64,000 nucleotides of DNA, taken from Flavobacterium sp. HBTb2-11-1 (GTDB taxonomy: Bacteria > Bacteroidota > Bacteroidia > Flavobacteriales > Flavobacteriaceae). Below, in pieces: positions 26,799 to 34,197 of the stretch (position 1 is its first letter; every line of letters begins with the position of its first letter). Made by a program: the position numbers and the translations under genes. Below the pieces are notes generated by a model. The model made no database searches. It saw nothing but the letters and a program-made list of their open reading frames with translations, and was not told the DNA's origin. The stretch covers positions 186,001 through 250,000 of the forward strand of contig NZ_WUMO01000002.1 of NCBI RefSeq assembly GCF_009826975.1. Direction: 5' to 3'.

Positions 26799-27941
26799 CT
26801 AAACAGATTTACCTGCTTTTCTTTGGCGGGCTATTGAGTTCTGCTCTTTCTGTGCTGGTTCATCATCATTATCATTGCTGACATTTTTATCTTTAGATTC
26901 TGACTGTTTTTGCTGTTTGCTTTCTCTATGATTGATTCTCTGAAGGCTGCCGTCATAGACATTTAATGTTTTAAACTGAGGATTGGCCTCTACAAACATT
27001 TTACTTTCCACACCATTGACAACAAAAGTTACAGACTGCAGATTTCCTTTCTTAAGCGAGCTCATCAAATTTTCTTTGTAGTTTGGAGTCTGAAGCTCTT
27101 TAATAGAATGTTTTTCGAGACTGGCCTCCAAGTCATAGCCATAATTTTGATGAAAATGGTTTATTTTAAAGTTGCCATTGCTCTCTGATTCTTTAAAATC
27201 CATTTTTAACCATGCGTTGTATGATTCCCCTTCCTTGGTTTTAAGATCTTTGTTCACAGAACGGCCTTCCATCAAGTTGTAAGCTTCCTTAAGAGTTATA
27301 CTCGTGCCATCATTATTTATATAAAATGTTTGCTCCAGTCCTGGCTTGTTCTCCTCTTTCTGCAGATTCACATGATAAGAATTAAAGAAGTAAATGTCAC
27401 TCTGATCTGATTTCTTGAAATTCAATTCAACTGTCAAAGTATCATTGTTTGGCACTCCATTATTCATAATCCCGCTATGGATGATTTTAAAATCCTTATC
27501 ACCTTTCTGCATGTTCTCTTTTAGTTCTGTTTCAAACGTTTCCCCCATTCCAGTGTATTTTAACTGGTCCTTTAGATATTCTAAATTTTTCTCGTTCATT
27601 GTATTTGCATTTAAGTTGTTTTCATTCAATTCATTTCTCTCTTTATACAGATGCATGAAATCATTTACATCAACGGTCTCTATTCGAGAAGTATCAATAC
27701 CGCTCTGTAGAATTATGTTTAAGTCATTGATGAGAGATGTTATTGGAATATTCTTAAAATAATCAACATCATTAGGCCCCACAAGGCAATAATCCGCTGC
27801 AGCCATCGATGTTCTAAAAAACTGAATGGTATCACTGTCTGTAATTAATTTCAAAGGATATGCTGCAAATTGATAACCGTAAGAAACCATCTCTTCCGCG
27901 TATGATAACAGCGTTTCAGCATCTGCTACATTTATTGTCAT
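26799..27941 (-). CDS. ICE protein of unknown function with DUF3945-like domain
   Basis: 380 residues, soluble. The C-terminal half has the domain 'YNLMEGRSVNKDLKTKEGE', 'NYGYDLEASLEKHSIKELQ', 'MFVEANPQFKTLNVYD', twice as well preserved against the family pattern I recall as in its downstream paralogue. The end is a charged, Gln/Lys-rich disordered tail. The N-terminal ~95 residues are a separate helical region (LLSYAEEMVSYGYQFAAYPLKLITDSDTIQFF). Lies 12 bases downstream of traN, so it is likely transcribed with the tra operon. Confidence 0.7.
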   Translation of the reverse strand: MTINVADAETLLSYAEEMVSYGYQFAAYPLKLITDSDTIQFFRTSMAAADYCLVGPNDVDYFKNIPITSLINDLNIILQSGIDTSRIETVDVNDFMHLYKERNELNENNLNANTMNEKNLEYLKDQLKYTGMGETFETELKENMQKGDKDFKIIHSGIMNNGVPNNDTLTVELNFKKSDQSDIYFFNSYHVNLQKEENKPGLEQTFYINNDGTSITLKEAYNLMEGRSVNKDLKTKEGESYNAWLKMDFKESESNGNFKINHFHQNYGYDLEASLEKHSIKELQTPNYKENLMSSLKKGNLQSVTFVVNGVESKMFVEANPQFKTLNVYDGSLQRINHRESKQQKQSESKDKNVSNDNDDEPAQKEQNSIARQRKAGKSV

Positions 27942-27953
27942 GATATATCTAGT

Positions 27954-28817
27954 TTAAAATTTATCCATGTTAAATGCCTCGATTGGAAATACTTTATCGG
28001 TCAGGTTACTGCTGATATCAAGTTCAAGTTGTCTTCCACCACTTTTTTCAATTAGCTGAAGTGTGAGATATTTGTTTTCAGGAATAGTAAACTTTTCGAG
28101 TGCATAAACTCTTATTACTTCAGACTTATAGGGGATCACAGCGGATGACGTAGTTTGATAAAGCGGCTCAATTTCTATTTCCTGCGATGCAGTTCGTTTT
28201 GATTTTTTTTGATCCCTTATAAAAAATCGGAACTGATCAATGTCATAGTTAATCTTTGACTTATTTTCAAATACTATCCTCAAATACATAACATCCTGAT
28301 AGATAAAAATACCGTTTAGCTCTAGTCTTATCTGATACTTAGATTTGTTGTAACCGCTGATTTTATTCTTTTTAGATAGTGCCAGGGAGGAACATTGTTC
28401 TATTTTTTTCTGGTTTTCGTTCTCAAGTGAAAATACAACATCTCTGCTTGCAGCAATAGAATTCACGGCTTTAACATTCAAATCCGGACAGTCATCATCA
28501 TAATTCAGTACAAATACGTATAATCTCGCGTCAGAAGTGACAACAGTCAGGTTGGTCTGCAAAAAATGCTGTTTAGCTGCTTTAATCAGCAATATATTCT
28601 CCACACCTTTGGCTTTCTGTACCAGTACCTCATCACTACCTTTATCAATGCTCTTGATTGGGTAGGAAAAAACAATACTTGTTGTTTTGGAGTATCCGAT
28701 CTGAACGCTTTTGTATTGGTCTTCGTTGGCTATCGTCTCTTTTACACTCAACTGAGAATAGGCTAAAACAGAAAACAGCAATAAACTCATTTTAAGTAAA
28801 TGATTAATTCTTTTCAT
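27954..28817 (-). CDS. traN: Conjugative transposon protein TraN (VirB9-like)
   Basis: 287 residues with a signal peptide (...LAYSQLSV). The DUF4138/TraN family pattern is visible: SIVFSYPIKSIDKGSDEVLVQKAKGVENILLIKAA, LYVFVLNYDDDCP, and a C-terminal beta domain (IYQDVMYLRIVFENKSKINYDI). In CTnDOT-type elements TraN is the outer-membrane-proximal core component paired with TraM. It is located directly after traM with an 11-base gap. Confidence 0.92.
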   Translation of the reverse strand: MKRINHLLKMSLLLFSVLAYSQLSVKETIANEDQYKSVQIGYSKTTSIVFSYPIKSIDKGSDEVLVQKAKGVENILLIKAAKQHFLQTNLTVVTSDARLYVFVLNYDDDCPDLNVKAVNSIAASRDVVFSLENENQKKIEQCSSLALSKKNKISGYNKSKYQIRLELNGIFIYQDVMYLRIVFENKSKINYDIDQFRFFIRDQKKSKRTASQEIEIEPLYQTTSSAVIPYKSEVIRVYALEKFTIPENKYLTLQLIEKSGGRQLELDISSNLTDKVFPIEAFNMDKF

Positions 28818-28828
28818 TTTTTTTCACT

Positions 28829-30115
28829 TTAAGGTTTTAGATTCTTTTGTTTTTCATCATACAGAAGTACTTGATATCCTCCTTTAACTATTACTTTGAT
28901 GAGTTTTACTTTCTTACTTAAAAGACTTTTTGCCGCCTCTATACCCATACCTGCTGCCTGAGCTCCCCAAGAATCTGTAACACCGGTCAATCCTAAAGTC
29001 TGTATTGAACGGTCTGCAGAAGCCTTCGCTACATCCCTGCCGATTGCGCCTGGAATATTTATCCCTTCAATTCCATCAATATCATAAACAGCAAGCTGAA
29101 CTGGGAATATTGAGTTTCGGTATTGCAGATTTTCTATCTTTATCTCAAGTCTTTCACCCTTCAAGGCGGCAATACCATAGAGGAAAGTATTTTTTGGAAT
29201 TACTTTACCCTGAACTGTCGCATCCCTTCCGAGTCTTAATTTTATAACTGATCCGTTGACAATAGTCTGGGTTTCATGCACAAATGCTTCCAGTGCATTT
29301 TGAGGAGAATCTTCATTTGTTGCCTCTTGTACTGTATAAAAAGCATTCTGTTGAGAATTGTTTTCTGCTTTATTTTCCTGAAGTGAGGTAATATTAATTG
29401 ACGCTTTTTTGCTATCTACGTTATAAACTTTTCCTTTCTTGCTTTCTGAATTTTTAAGCAGCTTTTCCGCAACTCTTGAAGGATGTTGGATATCGAGTAT
29501 TTTCTCAAGCATACCGCTCAATTGCTGCAGTTCGGGATCTGGTTGAGATTCCCCCATAGTAGACATCATTTTTTCTAAGTCCTTGATCTGCGTAGAAACA
29601 TCGTTGGATGAACCATAATTCTCAAACTCGCTCATGTCCTGCCCATACTTGTCTACTGTAGATGGCTGACTGATCGCTTTCTGCAACAAATGCAGTTTTT
29701 CATATATCTTTTTTTCATTCCTGTTCTGCAGCGGCTCTGAATTTAGCCCTCGACCATTGCTTAAAAATTCCTTTAACGTCACATCCGATTCAGCAAATGG
29801 ACTATGAGATTGCTCAAGCAGCTTATTATTAGAGTAATTCGGATCTTTTTTAATTTGTTCCTGCAGTTTAATGGAGTCTACCGCTGCCTTGTCATAATAG
29901 CTCATTTTATTTAAAGATGAATCTTCTTTAAACTTTGGAATGGGCAGATTAAAATTGAAACCTTTTTTAATTTTATTTTCTGTCGCATCTGTACTCATCT
30001 TTCCTCCACCTAAGGTGTAAAACAAAATAGATATGAAGGGAAGAGATATTAAAGGTAGCATTAAAAGCATTTTTCTTTTTTTATCTTCTTTCATAGAAAT
30101 AGTTTTTCGTTCCAT
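28829..30115 (-). CDS. traM: Conjugative transposon protein TraM (VirB10-like)
   Basis: 428 residues from the ATG at 30115, chosen because it precedes the charged MERK...KEDKKRK cytoplasmic start; the frame is open 16 codons further up. One membrane helix (about residues 15-35) is followed by a long Pro/Ser-poor linker and a C-terminal domain with VKLRLGRDATVQGKVIPKNTFLYGIAALKGERLEI and GIEAAKSLLSKKVKLIKVIVKGGYQVLLYDE, the TraM/VirB10 core fold. It spans the periplasm in the type IV secretion channel. Confidence 0.92.
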   Translation of the reverse strand: MERKTISMKEDKKRKMLLMLPLISLPFISILFYTLGGGKMSTDATENKIKKGFNFNLPIPKFKEDSSLNKMSYYDKAAVDSIKLQEQIKKDPNYSNNKLLEQSHSPFAESDVTLKEFLSNGRGLNSEPLQNRNEKKIYEKLHLLQKAISQPSTVDKYGQDMSEFENYGSSNDVSTQIKDLEKMMSTMGESQPDPELQQLSGMLEKILDIQHPSRVAEKLLKNSESKKGKVYNVDSKKASINITSLQENKAENNSQQNAFYTVQEATNEDSPQNALEAFVHETQTIVNGSVIKLRLGRDATVQGKVIPKNTFLYGIAALKGERLEIKIENLQYRNSIFPVQLAVYDIDGIEGINIPGAIGRDVAKASADRSIQTLGLTGVTDSWGAQAAGMGIEAAKSLLSKKVKLIKVIVKGGYQVLLYDEKQKNLKP

Positions 30116-30187
30116 GTCTTTACTTTTTAAAATGAATTCAATTATTATAGAAGTATTTACCATGCTTTTCCTCGACTGAAAAATATC

Positions 30188-30385
30188 TCAGTTTAAAGCC
30201 TCATAAAGGATAAATAGGAAATAAGCAGAACTAATAGCAATAAATAATACCAAGAAAAGAATCAATTGCTTTTTGGAGAACCCTTGCGTAAGAACCTCCA
30301 TCTTTCGCACCCATTTTTCCTGTAGAAACAGATAGTATCTGTTGTATACAAATAGAGCCTCTCTTTTTTTAAATAGCGATTTCAT
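30188..30385 (-). CDS. Small membrane protein in the TraL position
   Basis: 65 residues with one C-terminal transmembrane helix (LILFLVLFIAISSAYFLFILYEALN). It lies between traK and traM and its ATG directly abuts the traK stop. CTnDOT-type operons carry a short traL at this place; similarity cannot be proven from so short a protein. Confidence 0.65.
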   Translation of the reverse strand: MKSLFKKREALFVYNRYYLFLQEKWVRKMEVLTQGFSKKQLILFLVLFIAISSAYFLFILYEALN

Positions 30386-31006
30386 CTACTTTCTGTTTTC
30401 TACACCGAGGTCTTTGTTTTCAATAGTATTGAAACGCTCTATTAAAAAACCGTGAGGATTATTATCACTTCTTGATACATTTCGAAGGCTCCCTTCGGTA
30501 ATTAGGTTTCTTTTTAAAATGCTTGTAGTTCGAATTATGTTCTGTCTGGCAAAACATTTAAATCGATATGGATAATCTTTAACGTCGATGTTGATGCTGT
30601 CTATTTGTACAGTCTGGCTGATATTTCCAGATATAACTCCTGAATAGAATCCATTTTCCTTAAGGTCGTCGTAAATTCTTTTTGCACTTTCATCAGCCAG
30701 ATATAAAGCCTTAGTCACATTTGTTTTAATTACCTTGTCATCAGGGTCAAGGGTAAAGAAAAATTTGTGAAATGTTTTGACATGATCTCTGGCTTCCACT
30801 GGTATATTATCCTTCCTGTCAGAAGCATACGCTTCGAGTGCTTTGCCCGCGGCCAGGATATAAACCTTGTCTTGCATTCTGGCTACAGTCTGAAAACTTT
30901 TATAAAGCGCAAAACAGCAGATAACAACACAGCCTGCAATAACCAGCATTGTAAAGCTTCTTACATATTTAAAAGCTGAATCAATATTCTTCATTTTAGT
31001 AAACAT
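30386..31006 (-). CDS. traK: Conjugative transposon protein TraK (VirB8-like)
   Basis: 206 residues. One N-terminal membrane helix (about 15-40) then a periplasmic domain with ARDHVKTFHKFFFTLDPDDK, YLADESAKRIYDDLKENGFYSGVISGNISQTVQIDSI and YPYRFKCFARQNIIRTTSILKRNLITEG, all typical of TraK. Length equals the usual ~207. It is the VirB8-type assembly factor of the transfer channel. Confidence 0.93.
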   Translation of the reverse strand: MFTKMKNIDSAFKYVRSFTMLVIAGCVVICCFALYKSFQTVARMQDKVYILAAGKALEAYASDRKDNIPVEARDHVKTFHKFFFTLDPDDKVIKTNVTKALYLADESAKRIYDDLKENGFYSGVISGNISQTVQIDSINIDVKDYPYRFKCFARQNIIRTTSILKRNLITEGSLRNVSRSDNNPHGFLIERFNTIENKDLGVENRK

Positions 31007-31027
31007 GATCTGTTTTTTTTAAGTTTA

Positions 31028-32224
31028 TTATGAATTTCCTTTGAGTTTGTCCCCCATGTAATTTCCTTTCTCTTGAAAATAGGGAGAGGAAGCTGAAGAT
31101 GAGGACATACTCTGCGACATTTTCCCCGCCGCATTCCCCATGCTGTCCATAACCATTGCGGTTCCTTGTGTTGCTTTAGAAATAACCGAGCTGGTTGAAC
31201 CGCCAAATAAACTCGTAGTCTTTTGAGCCAGTGCTCCCCCGCCGCCTGCATGCACTATATAATTAGCCACTGAGGGAACAGTGAAATATCCAATAATGCC
31301 TATTATCAAAAATATCAAGTATGCAATATCTGTTCGGCTGAAAAAAGTATCGCCAGTTGCTTGAACCTGTGAAAGATCTAGCTTCAGCATTAATTCCTGT
31401 ATCTTTCCGATGATACTTCCAAAAATATTGGCTACAGGAAGCCATAAATAGATATTGATATATCTTGCCAGCCATACTGTGAGGGTGTGTTGGAATCCAT
31501 CAAATACAGCTATTCCAAAAACAAGCGGCCCCAAGATTGAAAGAACTACCAGTTGAAATGTTCTTAGCGTATCTATGCATAGAGCAGCCGCTTCAAACAA
31601 TACCCTTAGTACCTCGCTCATCCATTCTTTTACTGAATTCCTAAAGGCATAAGATGCTTTTTCCATTGCAAATTTCACATCGTTGCCAATTCCTGCAAGC
31701 ATACCCTCATCTGAAGGATCAGCGTCGTCGTGCGTATATTTGTACCATCTGTCCCTATCACCGCTGCCAGTCCCGCCGACATACATTTTCCATGTGTCTG
31801 TTTCTTTAATTGCTTTTTCCTTTTCCTTTAAAAGAACAGCAATTGCATTATTCGATCCCGCAGCCATGGCAGCCGTCGCAGTTACAGTTGGTTTCATAAC
31901 ACTGTTGATCAGTGCCAGTACAGATGGAAAAATCATAATGCAGAACCCGATCACAAAAGGCCGGAACAACGGGTAAAAATCTATTGGTTCGGCATTGGCG
32001 ATATGTCGCCAAACCCTTGAAGCTATGTACCAGATGGCTCCAAAACCCGCAATTCCCTGCCCCACACCGATAAGATTTGAGCACAAGGGCATCATTTCAT
32101 CATAAAGCCTATCTAAAACGGAATGAAGACTCTGCATTTGATCTCCTAATCCCTGAGCAGAACTAAAAAGAGGGATCATCACCAGAATTACAGAAAGGAT
32201 TTTATTTCTTATTGAAAGTTTCAT
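31028..32224 (-). CDS. traJ: Conjugative transposon protein TraJ (VirB6-like)
   Basis: 398 residues from ATG at 32224 (MKLSIRNK); the frame is open 31 codons further but that part overlaps the upstream gene and lacks a signal peptide. Signal peptide ending FSSAQG, then about six to seven membrane helices between residues 55 and 345 (for example SRVWRHIANAEPIDFYPLFRPF, TLRTFQLVVLSILGPLVFGIAVFDGF, YINIYLWLPVANIFGSIIG). C-terminal tail is Gly/Ser-rich. It forms the inner-membrane VirB6-like part of the channel. Confidence 0.93.
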   Translation of the reverse strand: MKLSIRNKILSVILVMIPLFSSAQGLGDQMQSLHSVLDRLYDEMMPLCSNLIGVGQGIAGFGAIWYIASRVWRHIANAEPIDFYPLFRPFVIGFCIMIFPSVLALINSVMKPTVTATAAMAAGSNNAIAVLLKEKEKAIKETDTWKMYVGGTGSGDRDRWYKYTHDDADPSDEGMLAGIGNDVKFAMEKASYAFRNSVKEWMSEVLRVLFEAAALCIDTLRTFQLVVLSILGPLVFGIAVFDGFQHTLTVWLARYINIYLWLPVANIFGSIIGKIQELMLKLDLSQVQATGDTFFSRTDIAYLIFLIIGIIGYFTVPSVANYIVHAGGGGALAQKTTSLFGGSTSSVISKATQGTAMVMDSMGNAAGKMSQSMSSSSASSPYFQEKGNYMGDKLKGNS

Positions 32225-32228
32225 ACCC

Positions 32229-32864
32229 TTAGTTTTTAAGTTCCTGTATTGCCTTGGAGGCATAAACATCTTTTTTTTCTTTTGCTCTCTGGAGAAGCAA
32301 TACGTTTGCAGATGCATTGAAATCTCTCATGAAAAACAGCTTATCCTGCATCTGCAGATAAATATTATCAATAGCTTCCAATCTTTCGTCGTCCGACATT
32401 CTCAACTTATCGGCGGTAATAACCATTGTGAGCTCATCAAGATTCCTGAGGCTTTCACTCAGGAGATGGCCATAAACTTGATCAAAATATTTTATTTCCT
32501 TCTCGCTAAAATTCTCGCTTTTTATTAATCTGCCCAGTGCGTTCCTGCTTTCTTTTACCAGCAAAATCTGGTAATTGACAATATCTCCCACCCTCTTGTA
32601 ATTCTTTACCATTGGACTGACCTGCATTAGGGCATCTAGAAAAGCCTTATGAAGATTGAAGTTTCCTTCGGACATATCTTTAACCGTCTTGTATCCACCG
32701 GACAGAAGTTCGTAACCTTTTTTCATATCACTAAGTATCTTTTTGAACTGCGATAGTTTTTCAATGTTCAATATCAGCTGCTGGATTTCTGCTGACTGTG
32801 CATTTGATTTGTCCGGTACAAATAATAAGATCAAAATTATTCCTAGAATTAATATCCTTTTCAT
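32229..32864 (-). CDS. TraI-like secreted helical protein (often annotated TerB family)
   Basis: 211 residues with a signal peptide (...DKSNAQSAE). All-helical domain with the pattern ...ILSDMKKGYELLSGGYKTVKDMSEGNFNLHKAFLDALMQVSP and MSDDERLEAIDNIYLQMQDKLFFMRDFN, shared with the next two upstream genes. Third of three adjacent relatives. Periplasmic, probably a VirB5-like or structural accessory of the transfer apparatus. The exact role is not known to me. Confidence 0.75.
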   Translation of the reverse strand: MKRILILGIILILLFVPDKSNAQSAEIQQLILNIEKLSQFKKILSDMKKGYELLSGGYKTVKDMSEGNFNLHKAFLDALMQVSPMVKNYKRVGDIVNYQILLVKESRNALGRLIKSENFSEKEIKYFDQVYGHLLSESLRNLDELTMVITADKLRMSDDERLEAIDNIYLQMQDKLFFMRDFNASANVLLLQRAKEKKDVYASKAIQELKN

Positions 32865-32869
32865 GAGTT

Positions 32870-33487
32870 TTAATTTAATCCATATGACGCTTTTATGCTT
32901 TTAGAATCATTTAGAACTGCTCTCTTAGAAAGAGAAAGCAGTTTTACATCATTGCTGAATGAAGCACAGAAATTGTAATCATCTGTCATTTTTTTATGCA
33001 GCATATCAATCCGTTCAATTCTCTGGTCATCTTTTAGCTCCAGTTTCGAATCAATTGTGAGGACTAAAAGCTGTTCGAGTGTGTCATCGCAGCTTTGAAG
33101 CAGTCTTACAAAAGAACGTTCCACATAATCCAGCTCGCTTCCATGAAATAAATCGTGCGTTTTTAAACTGACTAAAGTCTCTTTACAGATTTTCAAGATC
33201 TGAAACTGCAGCGAAATAATTTCAGCAGCTTTGTAGTAGGTTCTGACTTTTGGATTAACTTTTGCCAGAGATGCAAAATAATCACCATGAAGGTTTACCT
33301 CTCCTCTTTTGGCATCACCAATAAAATTGAGTCCTTTTGACACGGCAGAATAACCTTTTTTAGCATAATCAATATAAACCTGAAGTGCTGCAATCTGCAG
33401 AAGCAGTTCCTTGCGCTGCTTGGCTTGCGCTTGTAGTCCTTGCTGAAATACAAGTATTAGAAGCAATGGTATTAATAATTTTTTCAT
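32870..33487 (-). CDS. TraI-like secreted helical protein (often annotated TerB family)
   Basis: 205 residues with a signal peptide (...GLQAQAKQR). Same architecture as the following gene: IDYAKKGYSAVSKGLNFIGDAKRGEVNLHGDYFASLAKVNP and LKDDQRIERIDMLHKKMTDDYNFCASFSNDVKLLSLSKRA. Divergence from its neighbour is large, so the duplication is old. Five bases separate it from the next gene. Named by position and shared helical pattern; function unknown. Confidence 0.75.
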   Translation of the reverse strand: MKKLLIPLLLILVFQQGLQAQAKQRKELLLQIAALQVYIDYAKKGYSAVSKGLNFIGDAKRGEVNLHGDYFASLAKVNPKVRTYYKAAEIISLQFQILKICKETLVSLKTHDLFHGSELDYVERSFVRLLQSCDDTLEQLLVLTIDSKLELKDDQRIERIDMLHKKMTDDYNFCASFSNDVKLLSLSKRAVLNDSKSIKASYGLN

Positions 33488-33501
33488 GATTTATCTCTGA
33501 A

Positions 33502-34185
33502 TTATGGTATTCCGTAAAATTCTTTGACACGATTTACATCTGCTTCTGTTTTTGCCCTCTGCAGACTCAATAAAACATTCTGCTGATTGAACATAGTAAG
33601 ATCATCGTAATTAGCATCAATCTGGTCGGCAGCTTTATTAATGATTTCCAGTCTTTTCAAATCACTCATCTGTGTAGTAAACGAATCAAGTATCAAAAAT
33701 ATCTCATCGATATTCTTCATGCTTTCTTCTAAAATACCGGTATAGACCTTCTCCATGTAGCGAATCTCACTTTCTTTAAAGTGTTTATCCTGTCTAAACA
33801 GATTCCATGCTCTTTCGTATTCCTGAACCAGCTTTGTCTGCTTCGCAGTAATTTCTTTTATCCTCTGATAGTAAGTGATAATTGATTTCACTTTTGCAAG
33901 CTCTTCATAATAGCCTCTATAAAGATCTTTCTGCTTTTGCGTCCATTCTGAGATTTCGTCGAGTTTAAGTTTAGAGAGCACATTTTCGACCTGCTTTTGG
34001 GCATTCTGAAGCCAAATCGTTTTGTTCTGCAATTTCTGGATCCGAAGATCAATAGCTTTTATTACTTTCTTTGTCACTGCTTTAACGATTTCCAGTATTG
34101 GCAGTACTGCTGTTTTTTCAGCTGGTCTGACCGGAGTTGCAACCAGCAGAAGACAAATAAAACAAGTTGCTAATTTCTTTTTCAT
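33502..34185 (-). CDS. traI: Conjugative transposon protein TraI (DUF4141-like)
   Basis: 227 residues with a signal peptide (...ATPVRPAEK). Helical domain with RIQKLQNKTIWLQNAQKQVENVLSKLKLDEISEWTQKQKDLYRGYYEELAKVKSIITYYQRI and the C-terminal DANYDDLTMFNQQNVLLSLQRAK. This is the best match to TraI among the three relatives and directly follows traG, as in CTnDOT. Periplasmic; comparable to VirB5-type components by position. Confidence 0.82.
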   Translation of the reverse strand: MKKKLATCFICLLLVATPVRPAEKTAVLPILEIVKAVTKKVIKAIDLRIQKLQNKTIWLQNAQKQVENVLSKLKLDEISEWTQKQKDLYRGYYEELAKVKSIITYYQRIKEITAKQTKLVQEYERAWNLFRQDKHFKESEIRYMEKVYTGILEESMKNIDEIFLILDSFTTQMSDLKRLEIINKAADQIDANYDDLTMFNQQNVLLSLQRAKTEADVNRVKEFYGIP

Positions 34186-34197
34186 TTTCTCTTTAAT

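Noticed and set aside
32225..32317. N-terminal extension of TraJ
   Set aside because: It overlaps the upstream gene by about 90 bases and puts the signal peptide in the interior; ATG at 32224 gives a normal signal peptide.
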